A stretch of 23,294 nucleotides of DNA from an uncultured Clostridia bacterium (GTDB lineage Bacteria; Bacillota; Clostridia; Oscillospirales; Acutalibacteraceae), in contig CALAEV010000026.1 of assembly GCA_937892525.1 (NCBI GenBank), forward strand, positions 1-23,294, written 5' to 3'. Position numbers and translations under genes: made by a program. Below the pieces are notes generated by a model, which ran no database searches, was not told where the DNA came from, and worked only from the letters and a program-made list of their open reading frames with translations. Position 1 is the first letter of the stretch; every line of letters begins with the position of its first letter. Positions 1-8,147 of the stretch are shown in pieces.

Positions 1-2
1 GA

Positions 3-2582
3 CTTTCTCCAGCAATTTCCATTGACCAGAAGACAACATCAAAAAATCCCCGTTCAACAGTTGGCACTGTAACGGAGATTTATGACTATTTGCGTCTTTT
101 ATATGCAAGAATTGGTATTCCTCATTGTCCTGTCTGTGGCAGAGAAATCAAACAACAAACTGTTGACCAGATTGTTGATAGTATTATGAGTATGCCTGAA
201 GGCACAAAGTTTCAAATTCTTTCACCAGTAGTTCGTGGTAAAAAAGGCGAGCACGCAAAAGAACTTGCAAATGCGCTAAAAGCAGGTTTTGTTAGGGCTA
301 GAATTGATGGTGAAGTTACAGAACTTGTTGAAGATATGAAACTCCCTAAAACATACAAGCATACTATTGAGATTATAGTTGACCGACTTGTTGTTAAAGA
401 GGGCATCAGAACTCGTCTTGCAGATTCAATTGAAACTACTACTCAGCATTCAGGAGGTAACGTAATAATTGACGTAATAGGCGATAAAGAATACCTTTAT
501 TCGCTTAATTACGCTTGTCCTGAACACGGAATAAGTATAGATGAGCTTTCACCTCGAATGTTTTCATTTAATAATCCTTATGGTGCTTGTCCTACGTGTA
601 CAGGACTTGGAACTTTTATGAAAGTTAGTCCTGACCTTGTAATACCTAATAGAAACTTATCTATTGCTGATGGTGGTATATGTGCCAGTGGTTGGAGTAA
701 AGCCGAAAAAGGCTCAATTGCAGGAATGTACTATACAGCCCTTGGCAAGCAATACGGATTTACACTTAAAACACCAATTAAAAATATTTCAGAAGATGGT
801 ATTAATGCCATTCTTTATGGTACTAACGAAAAACTTAAAATGACAAGATCTACATTTTATGGTTCTGGTTCATATGTGTCAGAGTTTGAGGGTGTTATTA
901 ATAACCTTGAACGCCGTTACAAAGAAACTACAAGTGATTGGGCAAAATGGGAAATAGAACAGGTTATGACTGCTTGTAAATGTCCTGATTGTAATGGTAC
1001 TCGTCTTAAGCCTGAAATCCTTTCAGTAACCGTTGGTGGTAAAAACATTAGTGAATTTTGTGATATGTCAATAGTTAAAGCAATCGATTTTGTAAATAAT
1101 CTTGATTTAACAGAAAAAGAACAATTTATTGCAGAATCCATTATCAAGGAAATTAAAAGCCGTCTTAACTTTTTAAAGAGTGTTGGTCTTGAATATCTTA
1201 CACTTTCACGTTCATCTGGTACGCTTTCAGGTGGTGAGAGCCAACGTATTCGTCTTGCAACTCAAATTGGGTCTTCTCTTATGGGAGTTGTTTATATTCT
1301 TGATGAACCTAGTATTGGATTGCATCAACGAGATAACGATAAGTTGCTTGGTACATTAGAGCGACTTCGCGATTTAGGTAACACCCTTATTGTCGTTGAA
1401 CACGATGAAGATACAATGCGTGCTGCAGACTATATCGTTGATATAGGTCCAGGAGCAGGTGTTCACGGTGGCGAAGTCGTTTGTGCAGGTACTGTTGACG
1501 ATATTATTGATTGTAAAGAATCTATAACAGGTATGTATCTTTCAGGAAAAAGAAAAATTCCTGTTCCTGAAATTCGTAGAAAAGGCAATGGTAATACACT
1601 CACAGTTAAAGGTGCTGCTGAGAATAATCTTAAAAATATTGATGTGGATTTTCCACTTGGCTGTTTTACCTGTATTACAGGCGTTTCAGGTTCTGGTAAA
1701 TCATCACTTATCAATGAAATTTTATATAAAAATCTTGCAAATGAACTTAATGGTGCTAAAAAATCCGTTGGTAAATTTGATAAGATTTTAGGCCTTGAAT
1801 ATCTTGATAAAGTTATTGACATTGACCAGTCTCCAATTGGCAGAACTCCTCGTTCAAACCCTGCAACATATACAGGAGTATTTACTGATATTCGCGAGCT
1901 TTTTGCTCAAACACAAGATGCAAAAATCCGTGGGTATAACTCAGGTAGATTTTCATTCAATGTTAAGGGTGGTCGTTGTGAAGCTTGTCAAGGCGATGGT
2001 ATCGTAAAGATTGAAATGCACTTTTTAGCAGATGTTTATGTACCTTGTGAAGTTTGTAAAGGCGCAAGATATAACCGAGAAACTCTTGAAGTTAAATATA
2101 AAGGAAAAAGTATTTATGATGTTCTTGAAATGACTGTTGAAGAAGCTTTAGAGTTTTTCAGTAGCATTCCAAAAATCAAAAGAAAACTTCAAACACTCTA
2201 TGATGTTGGTCTTGGCTATGTTAAACTCGGTCAATCTGCAACAACCCTTTCAGGTGGCGAGGCACAGCGCGTAAAACTCTCTACAGAGCTTTCTAAACGT
2301 TCAACAGGTAAAACTGTATATATTCTTGATGAGCCTACCACAGGGCTTCACAGTGCCGATGTGCATAAACTAATTGAAGTTTTACAAAAACTTGTTGATG
2401 GTGGTAATACGGTTATTGTTATTGAACATAATCTTGATGTGATTAAAACGGCAGACCATATTATTGATTTAGGTCCTGAAGGGGGAGACAAGGGTGGCAA
2501 AATTGTTACCTGTGGTACTCCAGAGGAAGTTTCAAAATGCAAAAAATCGTATACAGGACAATATCTCAAAAAAATATTATAA
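3..2582 (+). CDS. uvrA: UvrA, excinuclease ABC subunit A (5' truncated)
   Basis: UvrA is the damage-recognition ATPase of nucleotide excision repair; it works as a dimer and loads UvrB. The reading frame is open from base 3 with recognisable UvrA sequence (SIDQKTTSKNPRSTVGTV, then EIYDYLRLLYARIGIPHC), so the true start lies upstream and roughly the first 80-100 of about 940 residues are missing, including the first Walker A. Visible are the first ABC signature LSGGESQR with ILDEPSIGLHQRDN (about 1228-1335), the second Walker A GVSGSGKSS (about 1681-1707), the zinc module CEACQGDG...CEVCKG (about 1978-2060), and the second signature LSGGEAQR with ILDEPTTGLH (about 2250-2350). In the other zinc module the first CxxC reads CPEH, so a His replaces one Cys. 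A TTG at 90 is not a credible start. The gene ends just before a two-way terminator. Identity is certain. Confidence 0.98.
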   Translation, partial: LSPAISIDQKTTSKNPRSTVGTVTEIYDYLRLLYARIGIPHCPVCGREIKQQTVDQIVDSIMSMPEGTKFQILSPVVRGKKGEHAKELANALKAGFVRARIDGEVTELVEDMKLPKTYKHTIEIIVDRLVVKEGIRTRLADSIETTTQHSGGNVIIDVIGDKEYLYSLNYACPEHGISIDELSPRMFSFNNPYGACPTCTGLGTFMKVSPDLVIPNRNLSIADGGICASGWSKAEKGSIAGMYYTALGKQYGFTLKTPIKNISEDGINAILYGTNEKLKMTRSTFYGSGSYVSEFEGVINNLERRYKETTSDWAKWEIEQVMTACKCPDCNGTRLKPEILSVTVGGKNISEFCDMSIVKAIDFVNNLDLTEKEQFIAESIIKEIKSRLNFLKSVGLEYLTLSRSSGTLSGGESQRIRLATQIGSSLMGVVYILDEPSIGLHQRDNDKLLGTLERLRDLGNTLIVVEHDEDTMRAADYIVDIGPGAGVHGGEVVCAGTVDDIIDCKESITGMYLSGKRKIPVPEIRRKGNGNTLTVKGAAENNLKNIDVDFPLGCFTCITGVSGSGKSSLINEILYKNLANELNGAKKSVGKFDKILGLEYLDKVIDIDQSPIGRTPRSNPATYTGVFTDIRELFAQTQDAKIRGYNSGRFSFNVKGGRCEACQGDGIVKIEMHFLADVYVPCEVCKGARYNRETLEVKYKGKSIYDVLEMTVEEALEFFSSIPKIKRKLQTLYDVGLGYVKLGQSATTLSGGEAQRVKLSTELSKRSTGKTVYILDEPTTGLHSADVHKLIEVLQKLVDGGNTVIVIEHNLDVIKTADHIIDLGPEGGDKGGKIVTCGTPEEVSKCKKSYTGQYLKKIL

Positions 2583-2618
2583 AAAAACTGCCTACTAAAA
2601 AGTAGGCAGTTTTTGCAT
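2583..2618. terminator. Two-way intrinsic terminator between uvrA and the alpha/beta hydrolase
   Basis: A 14-bp perfect stem (2583-2596 with 2601-2614) has an AAAA loop and a core of ACTGCCTACT/AGTAGGCAGT. A run of A on the left and T on the right gives a U-tract in both directions. It overlaps the uvrA stop and lies just past the convergent hydrolase stop, so one hairpin probably serves both genes. Confidence 0.9.
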
Positions 2619-2622
2619 CTTT

Positions 2623-3594
2623 TTATATGTATTTATTAATAAAGTTTGTGATTGAGTTCCAATAAAGTTCAGGGTCAACACAAGCATTTCTTGCGTGTGG
2701 TGAGTTTTCAATTGTAACCTTTTCTTTTTCACTTGCACATGCCTCATAAACTTTATCAAGCATTTCATATGGAACAAAAGTATCTTTGTCGCCATGAATA
2801 AAAATTGTTGGAGTTTTTGATTTCTTTAACTGTTCAACAGCAGATGCTTCTTTAAAATCAAATCCAGAATACAATTTATTAACCATATTTGCAGAGTATA
2901 AAGTAGGGAATTCGTGCATTTTAAAATTGTTTGTAATCTTATTGCTAAAAATATCCCAAACAGAAGTATAACCACAATCTGCAACTGCTGCTTTAACATT
3001 GTCAGGTAATTTTTCGCCGGTTGTCATCATTGTTGTTGCAGAACCCATTGATTCGCCGTGAAGAATGATTTTGCTCTCAGGATAATTTTCAGCAATAAAG
3101 TTTACCCAATCAACAATATCAAGACGGTCTTTCCAACCCATTGTTACAACACTTGATTCGCTATCAGCGTGTCCGTTAAGACTTGGGGTAAGCACATTGT
3201 AACCCAATTCGTGATATTTTTGTGCATACAATCCCATTCCACGTGGGTTAGAAGTGTAACCGTGAATTACAATTACATATATATCACTTGGCTTTTCGGC
3301 AAAAATAAAATCTGCGTGAAGTATTTTATCAGCATTTGAGGATTTGATTGCAAGTTTTTCCTTGTTTACATTGTCAAACCATTCTTTTCCCACTTCTTTA
3401 AGAGCGTCAAGTCGTTCCTTTTCTTCGTCGCCTTTTTTAGAGCCACTTGCAATTTTTGCAACAAAAGGATTTTCAAGTCCTTTTTTTGTAAGTGTTACAT
3501 AATAGAAGAAATTGCCGATTAAAAAATAAGTTGCAGCTGCTGATGCACCGACAATTCCTGCTGTTTTTAAAACTTTTTTAGTACTTTTTTTCAT
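2623..3594 (-). CDS. Membrane-anchored alpha/beta hydrolase (serine hydrolase)
   Basis: The protein has 323 aa. An N-terminal hydrophobic segment (about residues 11-33) after a Lys-rich start suggests a membrane anchor, with no lipobox or clear cleavage site. The rest is an alpha/beta-hydrolase fold: oxyanion HGYTSNP (111-117), nucleophile elbow GESMG with Ser182, an Asp in HGDKDTFVP (Asp271 the likely triad acid), and His300 in SPHARN. Spacing and motifs resemble the BAAT/YqkD-like Firmicutes hydrolases (dienelactone-hydrolase or acyl-transfer superfamily). The substrate cannot be told from sequence. The ATG at 3594 follows a GGGAGG site 8 bases upstream and a TAGACA-17-TAAAAT promoter. It is a single-gene unit convergent with uvrA. 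The fold and triad are well supported; the biological role is unknown. Confidence 0.85.
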   Translation of the reverse strand: MKKSTKKVLKTAGIVGASAAATYFLIGNFFYYVTLTKKGLENPFVAKIASGSKKGDEEKERLDALKEVGKEWFDNVNKEKLAIKSSNADKILHADFIFAEKPSDIYVIVIHGYTSNPRGMGLYAQKYHELGYNVLTPSLNGHADSESSVVTMGWKDRLDIVDWVNFIAENYPESKIILHGESMGSATTMMTTGEKLPDNVKAAVADCGYTSVWDIFSNKITNNFKMHEFPTLYSANMVNKLYSGFDFKEASAVEQLKKSKTPTIFIHGDKDTFVPYEMLDKVYEACASEKEKVTIENSPHARNACVDPELYWNSITNFINKYI

Positions 3595-3617
3595 AAAGCA
3601 TTCCTCCCATCTATAAT

Positions 3618-3646
3618 ATTTTACAACTAATTTTTATAAATGTCTA
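3618..3646 (-). promoter_or_regulatory. Sigma-A-like promoter for the alpha/beta hydrolase
   Basis: On the minus strand, -35 TAGACA (3641-3646), a 17-base spacer and -10 TAAAAT (3618-3623) lie about 24 bases before the hydrolase ATG. Both boxes are one mismatch from consensus. Confidence 0.6.
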
Positions 3647-3684
3647 TTCCTTTTTATAATATTCGATAAAATTTGCAATAAGTG

Positions 3685-3713
3685 TTGTTTTATTAAAAAA
3701 AATCTGTTAAAAT
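3685..3713 (+). promoter_or_regulatory. Sigma-A-like promoter for the divIVA-like/fumB/pcrA operon
   Basis: -35 TTGTTT (3685-3690), 17-base spacer, -10 TAAAAT (3708-3713), followed by an AAGAGGT ribosome binding site (3730-3736) and ATG at 3745. The hydrolase promoter points the other way from the same 150-base gap. Confidence 0.6.
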
Positions 3714-3744
3714 AAATTGATATTTTACGTAAGAGGTAAAAACT

Positions 3745-4458
3745 ATGAGTAAAGAATTTACTGTAATGAAAACTACATTGTTTGGTGGGTTCAAAAAGTC
3801 TGATGTTCTTGCTTATGTTGAGCAATTGCAGACTGAAACTTCTGATGTCAAGGCTTCCCTTGATGCAAAGCGTGAAGAAGCTCTCGAATTAAAGCGAAAG
3901 ATTGACGAATTAGAGATTAAACTTGATAATCTATTACAAGTTAATGATAAACTTAATGAGAAAGAAAAAGAAGTTTCAGATTTAACTGTTAAGCTTGAAC
4001 TCGCACTTGCAGAAAACAAAAAATATAGCGAGAAGATTGCAGAATATGACGAAAAGAGTGAAAAACTTCGTCGTGCAGAAAAGCAAATTGGTGCGGCTTA
4101 TATTGATGCTCGTCGTTATTCGGATGACCTTATTGATAGTGCAAAAGCAAAGGCAAAAGATATTGGCGCAATCGCATCGCAAGATGTTAAGCGTGAAGCA
4201 AATGATATTGAACAACTTCTCAAGGACGTTGATGCTATTTCAAAGAAATTCAACTCATCACTTGAGCAGTTACATAAAGACGTGTATGCGCTTAGTACAA
4301 AACTTAATACATCTGCATCAACACTTCTCAATCTTCATACTGATTTAACAGGTATTGAAGAGCATAACTTTGACTTTGATAATGATGAAGACACTAATTT
4401 TACAGTAATTTCTTATAGTGAACATATCGATTTTGATGACGAGGTAAAAGAAGGTTAA
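3745..4458 (+). CDS. DivIVA-domain coiled-coil protein
   Basis: The protein has 237 aa. Residues about 10-30 (FGGFKKSDVLAYVEQLQ) match the N-terminal membrane-binding signature of DivIVA/GpsB proteins (F/G...Y/F-K-K-x-x-V-x-x-Y-V/I-x-x-L). Residues about 30-115 are strongly heptad-like and charged, so coiled coil. A second helical block (about 116-200, AAYIDARRYSDDLIDSAKAKAKDI) resembles the oligomerising part of clostridial DivIVA-like proteins. The tail (206-237) is very acidic. DivIVA proteins mark curved membrane and recruit division or envelope factors; which partner this one has is not visible. It is not next to the ylm/sepF cluster where canonical divIVA usually sits, so it is likely a paralogue. 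It leads an operon, with fumB 2 bases downstream. The family call is good; its function is inference. Confidence 0.75.
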   Translation: MSKEFTVMKTTLFGGFKKSDVLAYVEQLQTETSDVKASLDAKREEALELKRKIDELEIKLDNLLQVNDKLNEKEKEVSDLTVKLELALAENKKYSEKIAEYDEKSEKLRRAEKQIGAAYIDARRYSDDLIDSAKAKAKDIGAIASQDVKREANDIEQLLKDVDAISKKFNSSLEQLHKDVYALSTKLNTSASTLLNLHTDLTGIEEHNFDFDNDEDTNFTVISYSEHIDFDDEVKEG

Positions 4459-4460
4459 TT

Positions 4461-4988
4461 ATGGCCGAATATTCATTTGATTCAGTACAGTTAATTGAAT
4501 ATGCAGAAAAGCTTAAAGCAGGTGACCGTGTTTATTTGTCAGGTATAGTTTATACTGCTCGTGATGCAGCTCATAAAAGAATTAAATCAATGCTCGATAA
4601 TGGCAAGGATTTACCATTTGCTTTAAAAAATGCTTGCATTTATTATGCAGGTCCAACCCCAACACCTAAAGGGCTTGCTATTGGTAGTTGTGGTCCTACA
4701 ACGTCAAGTCGTATGGATAAATTTGCACCTGAATTTTTAGATTGTGGATTAAAAGGTATGATTGGTAAAGGTCCACGCTCGAGTGAAGTTATTGATGCAA
4801 TCATAAGAAATAAAGCAGTCTACTTTTGCGCAACAGGTGGTGCAGGTGCACTTGCTTCAAAACATATAATTTCTTGTGAAGTAATTGCTTTTGATGATTT
4901 AGGTTGCGAGTCTGTTAAAAAACTTGAATTTGACAGATTTCCTCTTATAGTTGGAATTGATTGTAACGGAAACAGTATTTTTGATTAG
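4461..4988 (+). CDS. fumB: Fe-S hydro-lyase beta subunit (class I fumarase / tartrate dehydratase C-terminal domain)
   Basis: The 175-aa length is typical of the separate beta chain of two-subunit class I fumarases, which interconvert fumarate and malate with a [4Fe-4S] cluster held by the alpha chain. Family motifs seen are GDRVYLSGIVYTARDAAHKR (21-40), GPTPTP (64-69), GPTTSSRMD (78-86) and GMIGKG (99-104). The ATG at 4461 follows a GAAGG site inside the end of the divIVA-like gene. The alpha chain normally sits immediately upstream, but here the upstream gene is a DivIVA-domain protein and no alpha chain occurs in the window, so the partner must lie elsewhere or be absent. The subunit could serve fumarate or tartrate, since the beta chain alone does not decide this. 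Confidence 0.88.
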   Translation: MAEYSFDSVQLIEYAEKLKAGDRVYLSGIVYTARDAAHKRIKSMLDNGKDLPFALKNACIYYAGPTPTPKGLAIGSCGPTTSSRMDKFAPEFLDCGLKGMIGKGPRSSEVIDAIIRNKAVYFCATGGAGALASKHIISCEVIAFDDLGCESVKKLEFDRFPLIVGIDCNGNSIFD

Positions 4989-4999
4989 GAGAATAAATA

Positions 5000-7330
5000 A
5001 TGTATTCACAAATCTGTGAGTTAAGAGATAATATTATTAAAAAAGAATTTAACAGAATGAATAATATGCAGTTGAAAGCGGTCTTATCAGTTGACGGACC
5101 GCTTTTAATTCTTGCAGGTGCAGGTAGTGGTAAAACAACGGTGCTTGTAAATAGAATTGCAAATCTAATGAAATTTGGTACTGCTTTTGGGTCAGATGAG
5201 GTTAACACAAGAGTAGATGAAAATACAATTAACCTTATGAACGCTTACTATAATGGTGACAATTCAGTTTATGATGATATTAAACGTGTGTTATCAGTTG
5301 ACGCCCCAATGCCTTGGGAAATACTTGCGTTTACTTTTACAAACAAGGCTGCAAACGAACTAAAAGAGCGACTTGTATTAAGAATAGGCGAAAGTGCAAA
5401 CGATATATGGGCAGGTACATTCCACTCGATATGTGTACGTATTTTGCGCAGAAATGCCGAATTATTAGGATTTACAAAGCACTTCACAATTTATGATACT
5501 GATGATAGTAAACGCATCATGAAGGATTGTCAGCGTCTTCTTAATATTGATGATAAATTCTTGCCACATAAATCAATTCTTGCTGAAATAAGCCGTGCAA
5601 AAGATATGCTTATGCCACCGGAAGAGTTTATGAATCTTGGTAGTGGTAATTACCGTGAAAAGCAAATAGGTGAGTGTTATGCCAAATATCAAAAACTTCT
5701 TAAAAGTGCAGATGCAATGGATTTTGATGATATTATTTTCTATACAGTTAAGCTTTTACAAGAAAATGATGATGTAAGAGAATACTATCAAAATAAGTTT
5801 AAGTATGTACTTGTTGACGAGTATCAAGACACTAACCACGCACAGTTTGTACTTACCAAACTTTTATCAGAGGGTTACAATAATATCTGCGTTGTTGGTG
5901 ACGATGACCAGAGTATTTATAAATTCCGTGGTGCTACAATTGAAAATATTTTGAGTTTTGAAAAGAATTTCAAAAACGCTCAAACTATTAGGCTTGAGCA
6001 AAACTATCGTTCAACACAAAATATTCTTGACGGTGCAAATGCAGTTATCTCACATAATGAACAGCGCAAAGGTAAAAATCTTTGGACTTCAAATGGTGAG
6101 GGTGATAAGATTGTTCTTAATACTCTTGATGATGAGTATGGTGAGGGTAAATATATTGCTGATGAAATTATGAAACTAATGGGTACAACAGGTAAATTTA
6201 GTGATTTTGCTGTACTTTACAGAATGAATGCTATGTCAAACTCAATTGAAAGATGTTTTGTTAGAAGTGGTATTCCTTATAGAATTATTGGTGGTCACAA
6301 ATTCTATGACCGTATGGAAATTAAAGACGCTTTAGCATATTTATCTGTTATTGTTAATCACGATGATAGCGTTCGTCTTGAACGCATTGTAAATGTACCA
6401 AAGCGTGGAATAGGTGCTTCAACTATTGCCTATGCCAAAGAAATTGCTGATGCACTTGGAGTAAGTTTGTTTGAAGTTTTCAGAACTGCTAATGAATACG
6501 AAAAATTAAAGCGAAGTGCTGATAAACTTATCGCTTTTACACAGATGATTGAGAGTTTTACAGACCTATTAACTAAAGAATCTATGTCATCAGTGTTCAT
6601 TTCTCTTCTTGACGAAACAGGCTATAAGGCAATGACAATGGCAGATAGAGAAAAAGGCGAAGAAAGATTACAGAACTTAGATGAGCTTAATAACAACTTA
6701 ATCAGATATAAGGACGAGAATCCTGACGGCGAACTTTCTGACTTCCTTGAAGAAGTTGCATTGATGACCGATATTGATAACTACAACGCAGATGCTGATA
6801 CAGTTGTGCTTATGACACTTCATGCTTCAAAGGGTCTTGAATTTCCTGTAGTGTTTATTCCAGGTATGGAAGAAGGCATTTTCCCGGGTATGCAGTCGAT
6901 GTATGATGCTACTGAAATTGAAGAAGAACGAAGACTAGCTTATGTTGGGATTACTCGTGCAAAGCAAAAACTCTATTTACTTAATACTCGTTCAAGAATT
7001 ATTTTTGGTGCAACTAAATTTAACTTACCGTCAAGATTTTTGAATGAGTTGCCTGCAGAGTGTTATGAAACACGCGTGCCACCAAAGAAACCGATTAAGC
7101 AAAAGCCTGTTGTTAAGAATACAACTGGTTTTGGTGCTGAATTTGGTTACCAACCAAAGAAATCAACAGATACATTTATGGTTGGTGAACAGGTAACACA
7201 CCGTGTATTCGGTAAAGGTATGATTGTTTCACTTAAACCAATGGGTAATGATACACTTATGGAAATTGCCTTTGAAAAAGTAGGGACAAAAAAGATTATG
7301 GCAAATATGGGTGCTGTTAAAAAGGTATAA
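5000..7330 (+). CDS. pcrA: PcrA/UvrD-type superfamily 1A DNA helicase
   Basis: A 776-aa 3'-5' SF1A helicase for repair, replication restart and clearing RecA or RNA polymerase. Motifs in order: Q-motif NNMQLKAV (21-28), Walker A GAGSGKTT (40-47), Ia FTFTNKAANELKER (111-124), Ib GTFHSICVRILR, Walker B VDEYQD (272-277), III VVGDDDQSIYKFRGA, IV QNYRST, V LHASKGLEFPVVF, VI RRLAYVGITRAKQ. The C-terminus carries the Tudor-like VGEQVTHRVFGKGMI module that binds RNA polymerase in PcrA. Between Walker A and Ia there is an extra stretch of about 45 residues (about 58-102) relative to the Bacillus or E. coli proteins. The ATG at 5000 has an AGGAG site (4987-4991) overlapping the fumB stop. It is the last gene of the operon, ending at a strong terminator. 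Confidence 0.95.
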   Translation: MYSQICELRDNIIKKEFNRMNNMQLKAVLSVDGPLLILAGAGSGKTTVLVNRIANLMKFGTAFGSDEVNTRVDENTINLMNAYYNGDNSVYDDIKRVLSVDAPMPWEILAFTFTNKAANELKERLVLRIGESANDIWAGTFHSICVRILRRNAELLGFTKHFTIYDTDDSKRIMKDCQRLLNIDDKFLPHKSILAEISRAKDMLMPPEEFMNLGSGNYREKQIGECYAKYQKLLKSADAMDFDDIIFYTVKLLQENDDVREYYQNKFKYVLVDEYQDTNHAQFVLTKLLSEGYNNICVVGDDDQSIYKFRGATIENILSFEKNFKNAQTIRLEQNYRSTQNILDGANAVISHNEQRKGKNLWTSNGEGDKIVLNTLDDEYGEGKYIADEIMKLMGTTGKFSDFAVLYRMNAMSNSIERCFVRSGIPYRIIGGHKFYDRMEIKDALAYLSVIVNHDDSVRLERIVNVPKRGIGASTIAYAKEIADALGVSLFEVFRTANEYEKLKRSADKLIAFTQMIESFTDLLTKESMSSVFISLLDETGYKAMTMADREKGEERLQNLDELNNNLIRYKDENPDGELSDFLEEVALMTDIDNYNADADTVVLMTLHASKGLEFPVVFIPGMEEGIFPGMQSMYDATEIEEERRLAYVGITRAKQKLYLLNTRSRIIFGATKFNLPSRFLNELPAECYETRVPPKKPIKQKPVVKNTTGFGAEFGYQPKKSTDTFMVGEQVTHRVFGKGMIVSLKPMGNDTLMEIAFEKVGTKKIMANMGAVKKV

Positions 7331-7360
7331 AAAAGAGGTCGCAATCGCGACCTCTTTTTT
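7329..7360. terminator. Two-way intrinsic terminator between pcrA and peptidase E
   Basis: Perfect 14-bp stem (7329-7342 with 7347-7360), AATC loop, GC-rich core GAGGTCGC/GCGACCTC, A-run on one side and T-run on the other. It overlaps the pcrA stop and abuts the stop of the convergent peptidase gene. Confidence 0.92.
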
Positions 7361-8145
7361 TATCTTGATAATAATTCATTTAGTGTTTTGAAGTCCAATG
7401 ATGTATCAATATATTCTTCGATATATTCTCCATCTTTCCAATATGATTTCAAACCAAACGCTTCAATGTTGTGATAAGAAGCATCGCTTGTAATAAGCCT
7501 GTACTCGTTATCTACAATCTCAAGTGCAGTACAATTTGACATTGACAAGCCAATTTGGTCACTTGATTTTAATAAGTCCTTTACATTATTAAGACGGTCT
7601 TTTTCATCACAATGAGGTACAAATAATCCGTCAACAAAACCCAAGCATTCAACACTAATTAGAGGTTGGTCATTACCATACTTAATTTTAAGAGAGTCGG
7701 ATGAACATTCTTTAAACCAACAGTTGGCACCTGCTGAAACGCCACACATTACTTTACCGTCAACCCAAGCCTGCTTCAAGGTTTTATCAAAGCCTGTTTC
7801 TTTCCAAAGTTTAATCATATCAAGTGTGTTTCCACCACCCTCAAATATGATGTCAGCCCAGTCAACAAGGCTTTGTACAAGTTCGGTGTTTGTTAATTCA
7901 TTGCTTTTTAAATCTTTACAGGAACAGCCATATATTTTTCCGTAAATGTCAACCATTACTTGAAAGTAACTTTCTTGTCTTTCCAACGGTTGTGCGTGGG
8001 CAATCAAGAGAAAGTTAGGGTGTTCTTTACCTGTTAGTCTAATGATTTCTTTATCTTGATTTGCAAGTTCGTATGGATAGCGTGTACCGTCAAAACGCTT
8101 TCTTCCGTTTTCACCGCCACCAATAGCAACTATTTTCATACTCAT
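7360..8145 (-). CDS. Peptidase E-like serine protease (family S51)
   Basis: The 261-aa protein is of the S51 family, whose PepE members cleave Asp-X dipeptides in the cytoplasm with a class I glutamine-amidotransferase-like fold; cyanophycinase belongs to the same family. Seen: N-terminal IVAIGGGE (5-12), FEGGGNT (101-107), nucleophile elbow GVSAGANCWF with Ser137, and FVPHCDE with His178, the expected catalytic His. There is no signal peptide. ATG at 8145 rather than the internal Met3 is chosen because GGAG (8154-8157) lies 8 bases upstream; this site is within the last codons of the rodA-like gene, whose stop is 2 bases before the start. It is the third gene of a three-gene minus-strand operon. 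Substrate specificity (Asp-dipeptide or other) is unproven. Confidence 0.85.
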   Translation of the reverse strand: MSMKIVAIGGGENGRKRFDGTRYPYELANQDKEIIRLTGKEHPNFLLIAHAQPLERQESYFQVMVDIYGKIYGCSCKDLKSNELTNTELVQSLVDWADIIFEGGGNTLDMIKLWKETGFDKTLKQAWVDGKVMCGVSAGANCWFKECSSDSLKIKYGNDQPLISVECLGFVDGLFVPHCDEKDRLNNVKDLLKSSDQIGLSMSNCTALEIVDNEYRLITSDASYHNIEAFGLKSYWKDGEYIEEYIDTSLDFKTLNELLSR

Positions 8146-8147
8146 TT

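Noticed and set aside
1463..1822. 119-codon minus-strand open frame inside uvrA
   Set aside because: It is antisense to conserved UvrA motifs and has no start signal.
3995..4348. 117-codon plus-strand open frame inside the DivIVA-like gene
   Set aside because: It is out of frame with a well-supported coiled-coil protein, with odd low-complexity composition and no family resemblance.
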